38,484 bases of DNA from an uncultured Gemmatimonadales bacterium (GTDB taxonomy: Bacteria > Gemmatimonadota > Gemmatimonadetes > Longimicrobiales > Gaopeijiaceae), in NCBI GenBank assembly GCA_937919655.1, contig CALFPJ010000040.1:1-38484 (forward strand). Reading direction: 5' to 3'. The stretch's first letter is position 1. The number at the start of each line of letters is the position of its first letter. The position numbers and the translations under genes are program-made. Positions 8,738-17,452 of this stretch are shown here, one piece after another. The notes beneath the pieces were generated by a model, which saw nothing but the letters and a program-made list of their open reading frames with translations, ran no database searches and was not told the origin of the DNA.

Positions 8738-10309
8738 CTACCTGCCCCAGAGGCCCCGGTAGAGCCTGATACCCATCTCCACGCTGGTCGCGACAGGGGT
8801 CTGCCCTCCGCTCCCGGAAACCGGAAACAGCACCCGCATATGGAGTTCCATAGGACTCCCCGCGGCACCGCGTAGCCAGCGCGCAACCGTTGAGTAGCGC
8901 ACCCCGAGGCCGGCCTGGTGCAGCCCGACGCCACTCTCACGTTCGAGGTCGGTGATATCAACGGGGATGCCACCGGCAGGTGTATCGCCGAGAACCTCGT
9001 AGCCATCCGTGCCCTTGGAATACATACGGTAGGTCCCGAATACGGAAAGACCCTCCGCAAGGGCCCACTGGGGTTCGATCTCGACCCCCATGTACGCTGC
9101 GGGGCTCCAGCGAACCGCACGCAGAGACCCGATCGGAGGCGTCACCTGCTCAGGAGGTGCGACGCGCCTCAGGAGGCTGAGAGGACGCTGAACTCCGTAC
9201 CGGACGCCTATCCGAAGACCGAGACGGCTACCGACGCTCAGGGAGCCGAACACCCGACCCTCGACGTCGATCTGGCCATCGCCTGACCCAAGGTCCAGGA
9301 AGACGTCCTGCTCGTCCACGCTCCCCGTGCCCAGCCTGGTCACGACGCCCGCCCCCAGCGAGTAGGCGTAACGCGGCACCGCGGCACCGGAATCCCGAAC
9401 CTCTCCTTCGGCCACGCGCACGAGTGCCGACAGCTCGACATCCCCCAGGGCCCAAATACCGTCGATGCTGCCCAACGCAGTTCCCTGAATCCCCGAGCCG
9501 CCCGTGGAGGATAGGCGCGTGAACGTTTCATCTGTGACCCACTCGGACGCGAAGGCCATGTCAGCCCCGATGCCAGCCAATCCTGCCGTGCTCAGGTCCT
9601 GGTCCAATGCTGCAGCTGAGGTCGTCAGCGCGTCCGCGGCAGGGGAGCCCGCAATCGGAAAAAGCGCCGAAGCCTGGTAGGCGCTCCTAGATGATTCAAA
9701 GAACGACGACACACGGCCCGTGAGGGTCACGGCGTCGGTACAACTCGAGGTGCCGGGGGATCCCGTGCACACGGCCTGCGCCCTGGCGTCAGCCGCGGCG
9801 ACCGCGTTCTCAAGGCCGGTCAGGAAACCGGCCACCGCCTCGCCATTAGTGATGGTCGGGTTCAGACCGAGGTTTCCGCCCAATGTGTCGGGACGGAACG
9901 CCACGTCGAGCACCGTGCGGTTCTTGAGCAGAGGAACGACAACGCCGACCGTCAGCCAATCGAACACCCCCACGTGGCCTCCGAGGTCGATGCGGGTCAC
10001 GTCGTGGCCTACGACCGCGCTACTGGAGCCCACGAGGCCGGTGAAGGACCCATCGCCCGTCAGCGCTCGGACTCGAGCCTCGAGGTCGGCCAAGCCCGGA
10101 AACACAGCGGCGCCCGTAGCGTCCGTGAGGTCGTCAGCGAGCTGTTCCTCGGCCTCGTTCCCGAAACGACTATCCCAGGCGGAAAACGAGGGCGTGAACA
10201 GCAGTCGGAGCTGCCCCCGAGGCACCAGCGTATCGTCCGTTACCTGAGCGGCCGCCCCGCCCCACGTGAAGGCGACGAATAACGACAGGAGGGCAAGGGT
10301 ACGGTGCAT
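8738..10309 (-). CDS. Secreted, probably outer-membrane beta-barrel protein of unknown function
   Basis: I do not recognise a named family. The ATG at 10309 gives a 523-residue protein with a clean signal peptide (MHRTLALLSLFVAFTWGGAAAQ, cleavage around residue 21). Starts further upstream would run into the tRNA-Gly gene. The mature part has alternating hydrophobic/polar strands, many Gly, Ser and aromatic residues, and paired 'VxLGxxV..GVFDWLTVGVVVPLL' style segments, ending in strands with a terminal aromatic-Gly-Arg (GLWGR). This is typical of barrels that model or transport at the outer membrane. Two cysteines near residue 180 could form a disulfide. There is no operon partner. The gene is divergent from the tRNA unit. 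Confidence 0.7.
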   Translation of the reverse strand: MHRTLALLSLFVAFTWGGAAAQVTDDTLVPRGQLRLLFTPSFSAWDSRFGNEAEEQLADDLTDATGAAVFPGLADLEARVRALTGDGSFTGLVGSSSAVVGHDVTRIDLGGHVGVFDWLTVGVVVPLLKNRTVLDVAFRPDTLGGNLGLNPTITNGEAVAGFLTGLENAVAAADARAQAVCTGSPGTSSCTDAVTLTGRVSSFFESSRSAYQASALFPIAGSPAADALTTSAAALDQDLSTAGLAGIGADMAFASEWVTDETFTRLSSTGGSGIQGTALGSIDGIWALGDVELSALVRVAEGEVRDSGAAVPRYAYSLGAGVVTRLGTGSVDEQDVFLDLGSGDGQIDVEGRVFGSLSVGSRLGLRIGVRYGVQRPLSLLRRVAPPEQVTPPIGSLRAVRWSPAAYMGVEIEPQWALAEGLSVFGTYRMYSKGTDGYEVLGDTPAGGIPVDITDLERESGVGLHQAGLGVRYSTVARWLRGAAGSPMELHMRVLFPVSGSGGQTPVATSVEMGIRLYRGLWGR

Positions 10310-10421
10310 TCTGAGTGGGGCGGAGTTTAGCGTCTGACGAGATCGTGGAAGAGGCCGATTGGCCGCGAAACATAAGGGTTTACTGGGGATGGCGGAACAT
10401 CGTTCCCTCGCTGTAGCGGGA

Positions 10422-10450
10422 TTGACCGCCCCAAATGTTTGTTCTAGGTT
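10422..10450 (+). promoter_or_regulatory. Sigma-70-type promoter of the tRNA-Gly/tRNA-Cys unit
   Basis: TTGACC (10422-10427) and TAGGTT (10445-10450) are separated by exactly 17 bases. Initiation would fall about eight bases downstream of the -10, just before the tRNA-Gly 5' end at 10466. Confidence 0.7.
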
Positions 10451-10465
10451 CGTGGCTGAAAACGT

Positions 10466-10538
10466 GCGGGAATAGCTCAGTTGGTAGAGCACAACCTTGC
10501 CAAGGTTGGGGTCGCCGGTTCGAGTCCGGTTTCCCGCT
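10466..10538 (+). tRNA. tRNA-Gly (anticodon GCC)
   Basis: A complete cloverleaf can be folded: acceptor GCGGGAA/TTCCCGC, D-arm GCTCAGTTGGTAGAGC, anticodon stem CAACC/GGTTG with loop TTGCCAA (anticodon GCC), and a T-arm with GGTTCGAGTCC. The discriminator base is T and no CCA is encoded. It is co-transcribed with the tRNA-Cys that begins 50 bases later. Confidence 0.95.
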
Positions 10539-10542
10539 CTGG

Positions 10543-10579
10543 TAAACGGGGGGCGGCAGCCAAAGCTGTCCGTCCCCCG
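10543..10579 (+). repeat. Near-perfect inverted repeat (hairpin) in the spacer between the two tRNAs
   Basis: The left arm AACGGGGGGCGGCAGC pairs with the right arm GCTGTCCGTCCCCCGTT across a four-base CAAA loop. This gives 16 base pairs, with one G-U wobble and one bulged U. No T-run follows, so it does not look like a terminator. It could be a precursor-processing hairpin or a palindromic repeat element. I saw no second copy in this window. Confidence 0.75.
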
Positions 10580-10588
10580 TTCTGTATC

Positions 10589-10660
10589 GGCGCCGTAGCC
10601 AAGCTGGTAAGGCAGAGGACTGCAAATCCTCGATCCCCGGTTCGAATCCGGGCGGCGCCT
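10589..10660 (+). tRNA. tRNA-Cys (anticodon GCA)
   Basis: A full cloverleaf folds: acceptor GGCGCCG/CGGCGCC, anticodon stem GAGGA/TCCTC with loop CTGCAAA (anticodon GCA), T-arm CCCGG-TTCGAAT-CCGGG, and discriminator U, as expected for tRNA-Cys. CCA is not encoded. An integrase stump on the opposite strand begins 70 bases downstream, so the 3' end may have served as an integration site. Confidence 0.95.
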
Positions 10661-10671
10661 CTAAGTAAGCA

Positions 10672-10709
10672 AAAGGGCTCCCGGCCAATTGGCTAGGAGC
10701 CCTTTCCTT
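10672..10709 (+). terminator. Rho-independent terminator of the tRNA unit
   Basis: AAAGGGCTCC pairs with GGAGCCCTTT around an inner GGCCAATTGGC palindrome, followed by a T/C-rich tail (TTTCCTT). It sits 11 bases after tRNA-Cys. The flanking A/T symmetry would also let it stop transcripts entering from the opposite strand. Confidence 0.8.
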
Positions 10710-10730
10710 GATCTTGGGCATAAAGTCCGG

Positions 10731-10913
10731 TCAGCTAACCCACTTCAGCATGTCTAGGTCCGGCTGATCCTCGGGACGTTCGACCAACTCAAGCAGCTCA
10801 TTGTTGACGAGGTGCGTGTACCCCTCGGTCACGCTGATCGTGCTATGGCCCATTGCCTTCTGCACCTTCGCGACCGGCATACCGCTCGCGATCCATGTCT
10901 CTCGCGAAGAAAG
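10731..10913 (-). pseudogene. C-terminal stump of a tyrosine recombinase (integrase)
   Basis: Read on the minus strand, the frame upstream of the TGA at 10733-10731 gives TWIASGMPVAKVQKAMGHST followed by ISVTEGYTHL. This is the end of a phage-type integrase: the Gly-His of the third catalytic box, and the nucleophilic Tyr in the EGYTHL context. The Arg and HxxR boxes, which should lie upstream, are missing. A TAG (10916-10914), which is also the stop of the next gene, precedes the fragment. No plausible start or ribosome site remains, so it is a remnant of about 55 residues. Its position just past tRNA-Cys is the usual place for an integrative-element integrase. Confidence 0.8.
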
Positions 10914-11288
10914 CTAGGGAGTTTCACTCCGCAATTTGTCATAGACGAATGAGACTCCTGCCCATATAACGAGAAGTGTAACGACACTGATCAAAGCTGG
11001 CATCAGCTCTCGACGGCCAATAAGCACATAATTCAAATCAACGAGTAGGATCTGAGATATAGCGATCACCATCCCTGAGAGCATCGTCTTGCCCGTCTTC
11101 TGGACAACCCAGTCGAAGAACAGGATTGAAACGGTCCAGAACACAAGCGAACTGAGAATGACGTTGCCAAAGACGGGCTCGAAGGGGGGCTCAGGCATTG
11201 CCGGGTTAAAGAAGTACGTGGTTCCCAAATACGCGAGGACAATACCAGTGAGCATCCCACCGATGATGGATTTTATTCTACCGGCCAT
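10914..11288 (-). CDS. Small four-helix membrane protein of unknown function
   Basis: The ATG at 11288 is preceded eight bases upstream by AAAGGAG (11303-11297), which decides it over the longer reading that begins at 11333. The 124-residue product starts MAGRIKSIIGGMLTGIVLAYLG and has four hydrophobic segments (approximately residues 7-24, 42-62, 68-90, 96-115) joined by short charged loops. No catalytic motif is visible. A TATATT hexamer around 11332 could be its -10. An 8-bp inverted repeat spans the leader and the start codon. It lies between an integrase stump and a degraded gene, so it may be cargo of a lost mobile element. Confidence 0.7.
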   Translation of the reverse strand: MAGRIKSIIGGMLTGIVLAYLGTTYFFNPAMPEPPFEPVFGNVILSSLVFWTVSILFFDWVVQKTGKTMLSGMVIAISQILLVDLNYVLIGRRELMPALISVVTLLVIWAGVSFVYDKLRSETP

Positions 11289-11329
11289 TGTTGGATCTCC
11301 TTTGGACAGCGGGCCTCGGGCCCAACAAT
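11287..11329 (-). promoter_or_regulatory. Inverted repeat spanning the leader and start codon of the small membrane protein gene
   Basis: ATTGTTGG (11287-11294, containing the complement of the start codon) and CCAACAAT (11322-11329) are perfect inverted copies about 27 bases apart. The Shine-Dalgarno sits in the loop. In the transcript this could pair the leader with the initiation region. A regulatory role is only an inference. Confidence 0.4.
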
Positions 11330-11410
11330 CCAATATAGATAAAATGAACTCGTCCCCACATGGTGCGCTGGCCGACTGAACTTCGCAACCTAGGACGTGC
11401 GGTGACGTGA

Positions 11411-14371
11411 CCCGGAGCCACCACCTCCAACTACGTCCGGGACAGCTTCGGCAATTGGACCCCCCACCTCGCAGCCGGAGATGAGGGGACTTCGTGGGGG
11501 AATCACCGGGCGGTTGTAGAGGTGAACGCGTCCGTCACGACCGACGGATCGCTGGAGGCGGTCGTCGCGACAATTCCGTGGCGTCGACGCGACCCGGATC
11601 CTGGTGCGAAGTCGATCATCGTGGTCGACGCTTCGACGGGAACGCCAGTAGACAACGTGATCGCTGCGCGGGTCGAGCAGGCTTCGGGGGACGTCATCTT
11701 CCAGCCGAACCCGGGCTCGTCGGTCTATCACATCTACTACATGCCGTGGCAGTCGACGGGTGGCTATTACCCGACGGTGACCTACCCGGACCTGGCAGCG
11801 ACGCCCGACCGGACCTGGGCGGCGAACATCACGGCAGCAGGCCCTGAGAAGCTGACGCGTGTGCAGGCGACGCGCATCGAGTCTGTGGACGACTTCCACT
11901 CCTTCTTCCCGATGGAGATCGCCGCCACGGCTGAAGAGACCTCCGCGTTCCTGCAGGCCGTTCCCGAAGGTTGGAGGCTCGTGGCCGAATACCGCGACCG
12001 CCCGGTGCGGATGAAGCGGGCCATCCTTCAGCACTGGATCGGCGAGGCGCCCGAGCGTGTGTTCAAGAGTCGCGTGCTTCGCGACGAGGCCTTCACGTTC
12101 CAGGCGGTGGTCGTCGCAGGCGAAGATGATTTAACTGGCCTCTCGGTCGCTTTCACAGGCTTCCCGCCCGCGTGGGCCGACGCGTGGACGTGCTTCAACT
12201 GCGAGGGCATCGATGAAAACGGGGTGGCCTTCACCAAACGCATCGACGTGTCCGCTGGTGCAGTACAGCCGCTCTGGCTAGGAATCCGCATTCCGGACGA
12301 CTCTGGCCCTGGGTTGGTTGAAGGAACCGTGTCGGTGACCACCGACCAAGGCGTGCGACAGGACGTCGCGGTATCGCTCCGAGTACTCGACGCCCGCGCG
12401 GTCAACGGCGGGGCGGACGAGCCCGAGTTGATGACACGCCTGGCCTGGCTCAACTCGACGGACGGGACCGACCCCGACTACGTCATCGCTCCGTTTGAGC
12501 CGGTACAGGTCGAGGGTCGATCGCTCTCGATTTTGGACCGCGAGGTCTCTCTGGGCGAGTCTGGATTACCTGAGGAGATCGGCAGCTTCTTCACGCCACA
12601 GCCCACGGGCTTTGCCGAGACGTCCGAGCCGATCTTGGCCCGGCCCGTGGCGCTCACCGTAACTGTCGACGGCGTCGATGAGGCGTTTGCGGCGGACGCA
12701 TACGTGGTGGAGTCGCCCTCGCGCGGCCGTGCCCAGTGGACCACAAGCAGTCGCTCCGAGCGCTTCATGATGCAGGTCGAGGGTGTGCTCGAGTACGGCG
12801 GGATGTTGGAGTATCGGATCTCCCTGGTGGCGACCACCGACGTCGCTGTGGACGACATCGCGCTCCCGATCCACTACACACAGGGCGCGAGCGAGTACAT
12901 GCTCGGACTTGGCCGCATGGGAGGCCGCAGACCTGCATCCCTGGAATGGAAGTGGGCGATCGAGAATCACCAGGAAGGTGTTTGGCTGGGTGGCACGAAC
13001 CGAGGCATGCAGTACGTCGTCCGAGACGACAACTACGCACGGCCGTTGAACACCAACTTCTATCGCAACCAGCCCCTGCGCATGCCCCCGTCGTGGTTCA
13101 ACGACGGGCGAGGTGGAATCGACCTCTACGAAGAGGGCGGGGCGGTGGTCGCCCGAAACTACTCGGGCTCGCGTAACCTAGCGGCAGGCGACACGCTGCA
13201 TTTCAACGTTCGCTTCCTGATCACCCCGTTCAAGCCGATCGACACCGTCAATCACTTCGAGACCCGTTTCGTGCATCAGTACGTGCCGGTCGACTCAGTG
13301 AAGGCGTGGGGCGGCACCGTGGTGAACGTGCATCACGTCAACGAGATCAATCCGTACATCAACTACCCGTTCTTCAACCTCGAAGCCCAAGCCGCCTACA
13401 TCGAAGAGGCGCACGCGAAGGGCATCAAGGTCAAGCTCTACAACACGATCCGGGAGCTGACTTACAAGGGACACGAGCTGTTCGCCATGCGCAGCCTTGG
13501 TGATGAGATCCTCAACGACGGCGAGGGCGGCGGCCACTCTTGGATGCAGGAGCATTTGGAAGGCGACTATCACGCGGCTTGGCACGCGTGGCGAGTAGAT
13601 GATGCTGCGATGCTCAACAAAGGCACTTCTCGTTGGACGAACTACTGCATCGCCGGGCTTGGGTGGCTGGCGCAGAACCAGAACATCGACGGCCTCTACC
13701 TCGACGACATCGCCTTCAGCAGAGCGACGGTGAAACGGCTAGTGACCGTCATGGACGAGCACCGCGACGAGGTCGTGATCGACTTGCACTCGGCCAATCA
13801 GTTCAACGTTCGTGACGGCTTCATGAACAGCGCCATGCTGTACATGGAGCATTTTCCCTAAATCTCCCGCCTCTGGTTTGGTGAGTACTTCGACTACAAC
13901 CGGGTGCCGGACTATTGGATGACGGAGGTTGCGGGCCTTCCGTTCGGAGTCATGGGGGAGATGCTCCAGGACGGCGGCCATCCATATCGAGGGCTGCTGT
14001 ACGGGATGACTGCGCGCAAATACGGAGACGTCGACCCGCGCCCTGTTTGGGCCATGATGAACGACTATGGCATCGCCCAGAGCCAGATGCTCGGGTATTG
14101 GCTGGACGACGCTCCGGTTCAGTCGGGCCGGGATGACGTTCTCGCCACCACCTATGCCCGGGACGGACGTGTCCTGATCGCGCTGGGATCGTGGTCGGAT
14201 GTAGATGAGGTCGTGAATCTCACGTTGGATTTGCAGGCGCTTGGATTGCCGCAGGGTGTGACGGCTCGGGCACCTGAGGTCGTTGGTCTACAAGCGGCGG
14301 GTGACGTCGATCTGTCCGCGGTGAGGGTGCCAGCGGATCAGGGGCTTTGGATCCTGCTCGGGGGGGTGTAA
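11411..14371 (+). pseudogene. Degraded secreted glycoside-hydrolase-like protein (DUF6067-type)
   Basis: Frame 2 is coding-like from 11411 to TAA 14369-14371 but is broken by an in-frame TAA at 13859-13861. The protein reads MLYMEHFP-stop-ISRLWFGEYFDYN, where a Tyr is expected; one base (TAC or TAT to TAA) explains it. The N-terminal half has beta-rich domains starting WGNHRAVVEV and IPWRRRDPDPG. The second half looks like a TIM barrel (VKAWGGTVVNVHHVNEINPY, IKVKLYNTIRELT, IDGLYLDDIAFSR with a likely acidic pair). The 5' end is also abnormal: a TGA at 11408-11410 closes the frame, with no ATG before a GTG at 11522 and no signal peptide, although relatives are secreted. The family assignment is from memory of its motifs. 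The substrate is unknown. Confidence 0.8.
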
Positions 14372-14486
14372 CCGCTGCGGCTTGCGTGGACGGAGTTCGC
14401 TGTACATCGATTCACTTCGAACGCGACCGTGCGCCCTACGTCTCCCAGCCCTAGCTTGCCGCGACGGCTTCTTCAGCGGAGTGACC

Positions 14487-15479
14487 ATGCAGAATCGTAC
14501 GCGCGTGTTGGGCGCCCTACTCACGGCGTCTGTCGTGGCATGCAGCGGCGAGGTACCTGCCTCCGGTCCGGGAGACCCACCGATTGAGGCCACGCCGGAG
14601 TTCGGCGCCGCTGTGGACGTGCCCCCACTCGCCCAGGCCATCTCCTTCCTCGGCGACACGCTCCTCCCTGTGGTGCTGACCGACGCCCAGCACGAGGTCT
14701 ATCTGGCGCGCTATACCGAGGCCGAAGACGTACTCGCCAACGACCCCGAAGACGCGGACGCTTTGGTTTGGATGGGACGACGTACCGCCTACCTCGGTCA
14801 ATTCCGAGAAGCCATCGATATCTACAGCCACGCGATGACCCTTCATCCCGAAGACGCCCGCCTGTACCGACATCGTGGACATCGATACATCACGGTCCGC
14901 GAACTCGACAACGCGATTGCGGACTTCCGCCGGGCTGCAGAACTCACGGCGGGCACCCCCGACGAGATTGAGCCCGACGGCCTTCCGAACGCGGCCGGGA
15001 TCCCAACGAGCACGCTTCAGTTCAACATCTGGTACCATCTCGGTCTGTCGCTGTACCTGAAGGGTGACTTCGAAGCGGCGCTGGACGCGTATCGGTCGTG
15101 CTTGTCCGTGTCGGCACACCCGGATTCGGTTGTCGCCACCACCCATTGGCTCTACATGACGCTGCGACGTCTAGGGCGTGATGCTGAGGCGGCGGTAGTA
15201 CTCGAAGGCGTTCGAGCGGACGCTGGGATCGTCGAGAGTGGTGGGTACCTGGATCTTCTGTTGCTCTACAAGGGCGAGCGCACGGCGGAGGAACTCATGG
15301 GCGGCGACGAGATCACGCTTGCCAGCACCACGACGTCCTACGGAGTGGGCGTGTACTACCTGCTCTCGGGAATGCCGGACCAGGCGTTTGAGACCTTCGA
15401 GCAAACCCGCGCGGGCATCGCATCGCATTGGGGCGCGTTCGGATTCGTGGCAGCCGAGGCAGAGTTGGCTCGGCGCTGA
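14487..15479 (+). CDS. TPR-containing lipoprotein
   Basis: GGAG five bases before the ATG at 14487 supports this start, which yields a 330-residue protein with a lipoprotein signal (MQNRTRVLGALLTASVVAC, lipid Cys19). After a Pro-rich linker there are tetratricopeptide-like helical repeats: ALVWMGRRTAYLGQFREAID, ARLYRHRGHRYITVRELDNAIADF, and WYHLGLSLYLKGDFEAALDAY, roughly residues 85-330. TPR domains bind protein partners; no enzyme motif is present. It sits between the degraded glycoside-hydrolase-like gene and the LVIVD-repeat gene on the same strand, with gaps of 115 and 60 bases, so it may be co-transcribed with the latter. Confidence 0.8.
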   Translation: MQNRTRVLGALLTASVVACSGEVPASGPGDPPIEATPEFGAAVDVPPLAQAISFLGDTLLPVVLTDAQHEVYLARYTEAEDVLANDPEDADALVWMGRRTAYLGQFREAIDIYSHAMTLHPEDARLYRHRGHRYITVRELDNAIADFRRAAELTAGTPDEIEPDGLPNAAGIPTSTLQFNIWYHLGLSLYLKGDFEAALDAYRSCLSVSAHPDSVVATTHWLYMTLRRLGRDAEAAVVLEGVRADAGIVESGGYLDLLLLYKGERTAEELMGGDEITLASTTTSYGVGVYYLLSGMPDQAFETFEQTRAGIASHWGAFGFVAAEAELARR

Positions 15480-15539
15480 TCGGGGTCCGCACCTCCCGTT
15501 CACAAAAGTGGCACCCATAACCCTAAACGGAGTAGGTCG

Positions 15540-17444
15540 ATGAGCAACGCGCTCGCGGCGTTCGTGCTGGCGTTCACCTTCCAAACAGCGCCGACTCAGG
15601 TCGAAATCACGGCAGACCGTGCGGAAATGCAGGTCCAAGAATCTGTGCAGCTGTCCATGCGGGCGTTGGACGGGGCAGGGCGCGTGATCCCTGACGCCGG
15701 AGTGCGGTGGATCTCGTCGACACCGGAGATCGCCAGCGTCGACGAAACCGGCCGGGTGCTCGCGACCAACCCAGGCACCGCCAAGATCACGGCGGTCGTG
15801 GGGAGCGTCACAGCCTCGACGCTGCTTGTCATCCACGAGCTTCCAGCGACCGAACTCAGCGTGAGGGTGCCCAGCGACCGGCCCTATGCCGGACAAGCTC
15901 TTCCGGTGCGTGTGACCGCCCTAAACCGGCTGGGGGATATCGTCGAGGTGCCGGTCCTGACGTATGAGAGCGCCGACCCGTCCGTTGCTGCCGTGGATGG
16001 TGCGGGGCTCGTCTTCGCGCGGTCAGCGGGGCAGACGAGCATCACGGTTCGCGGTGGGACGGCATCGGCACGGGTGGATCTGACCGTACGGCCCGATCCC
16101 GGCCTGACCTACGCCCTCACGCCGTTAGAATCTCAAGTCCGTACCGGCGATGTGGTGCGTTTGCAGGCCACGGTACGAGGTCCGGAGGGTGAGGTGCGGG
16201 CGTTCCCGGAGTGGTCCATTGGCGGCGTCGGCGCCCAAGTAGAGGACGACTACGGGGAAGGCGTTTTCGTGGCGGAGCAGCCCGGCACCTATCGCGTCAC
16301 CGCTCGGTTGGGCGAGAGCGCGGTCGCGAGCTCCGTCATTCGCGTTGAGGCTCGCGGCGTCGAAGCGGAGCTGATCCAGATTGGTCGGGGCGCGGTGTCT
16401 GAGCATCACTCCGGGGACGTGTGGGTCTTCGAGGGCGTCGATGGGCGCGACTACGCGTACGTAGGCACCTACATGCACGACTGGATGAAGGTTTGGGACG
16501 TCACCGATGCGTCGAATCCCGTCATCACGGATTCGCTCCAACTCGATGCCCGTCGGATCAACGACGTGAAGATCCACCCCAACAATCGCCTTGGAATCGT
16601 GACCCGTGAGGGGGCTGCCAGTCGACGTAATGGGATGGTGTTCCTCGACCTCGCCTCTCCCGCACATCCGACGATTCTCTCCGAGTATACGGAGACACTG
16701 ACGGGTGGCGTTCACAACGTCTGGATCGATGGGGAGAACGAACTCGTCTACGCGGTGCACAACGGGACGAGAGCCGTTCACGTGATCGATATCGCGAACC
16801 CCGAGGCGGCGCACGAGGTGGGTCGCTGGGGCATCGACAACGAACAGCGTTCGCTGCACGACGTGATCGTCCAAGACGGGTACGCCTACGTCTCATATTG
16901 GGACGACGGGGCTGTGATTCTGGATGTGGGCGCGGGCACCCATGGGGGCACGCCGCGTACACCGACGTTCGTGAGCCAGTTCAAGTATCCGATCGGTAAC
17001 ACGCACGTCGCCTGGCGTCATGGGAAGTATCTGTTCGTGGGTGACGAGATCTTCCCTCCGGGGTTTAATGCAGACGGTCGCATCGACACGCGCGGCTACA
17101 TCCACGTGCTGGACCTCACCGATATCGAGAACCCGGTGGAGGTAGCCAAGTACGAGGTCCCCGAGGCGGGCGTCCACAACGTGTGGGCGGAAGGTGACCG
17201 ACTATACGTCGGCTACTATCAGGCCGGCATACGCGTGCTCGACATTTCAGGTGAGCTTCGTGGCGATCTGTACCAGCAGGGTCGTGAGATCGCGTCGATC
17301 CTCACGATCGATGAGAACTCGACGACACCCAACTGGCCGATGGCCTGGGGTGCCCAGATTCATAAAGGGAAGATCTTCTCCTCTGATTTGAACTCGGGGC
17401 TCTGGATTACCGAACTGAAGGAACGACCGAAGGTGATCTCATAG
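15540..17444 (+). CDS. Secreted protein with Big_2-type Ig domains and LVIVD beta-propeller repeats
   Basis: The ATG at 15540 follows GGAG in a good position. A short signal peptide (MSNALAAFVLAFTFQTA) is followed by Ig-like Big_2 domains (about residues 20-100 and 105-185; ISSTPEIASVDETGRVLATNPGTAKI is the classic pattern, repeated as ESADPSVAAVDGAGLVFARSAGQTSI). The remainder (about 280-634) has recurring LVIVD-type blades: GVHNVWIDGENELVYAVHNG, SLHDVIVQDGYAYVSYWDDG and GVHNVWAEGDRLYVGYYQAG. This should form a surface beta-propeller. No ligand can be deduced. Its TAG lies only eight bases before the PLP dehydratase start. Confidence 0.85.
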   Translation: MSNALAAFVLAFTFQTAPTQVEITADRAEMQVQESVQLSMRALDGAGRVIPDAGVRWISSTPEIASVDETGRVLATNPGTAKITAVVGSVTASTLLVIHELPATELSVRVPSDRPYAGQALPVRVTALNRLGDIVEVPVLTYESADPSVAAVDGAGLVFARSAGQTSITVRGGTASARVDLTVRPDPGLTYALTPLESQVRTGDVVRLQATVRGPEGEVRAFPEWSIGGVGAQVEDDYGEGVFVAEQPGTYRVTARLGESAVASSVIRVEARGVEAELIQIGRGAVSEHHSGDVWVFEGVDGRDYAYVGTYMHDWMKVWDVTDASNPVITDSLQLDARRINDVKIHPNNRLGIVTREGAASRRNGMVFLDLASPAHPTILSEYTETLTGGVHNVWIDGENELVYAVHNGTRAVHVIDIANPEAAHEVGRWGIDNEQRSLHDVIVQDGYAYVSYWDDGAVILDVGAGTHGGTPRTPTFVSQFKYPIGNTHVAWRHGKYLFVGDEIFPPGFNADGRIDTRGYIHVLDLTDIENPVEVAKYEVPEAGVHNVWAEGDRLYVGYYQAGIRVLDISGELRGDLYQQGREIASILTIDENSTTPNWPMAWGAQIHKGKIFSSDLNSGLWITELKERPKVIS

Positions 17445-17452
17445 GCGGCGTA

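Noticed and set aside
13859..13861. Stop-codon recoding or readthrough
   Set aside because: TAA replaces Tyr here and TAG replaces Trp in the Crp-like gene, so no single reassignment fits. TAA and TAG end many intact genes in the window.
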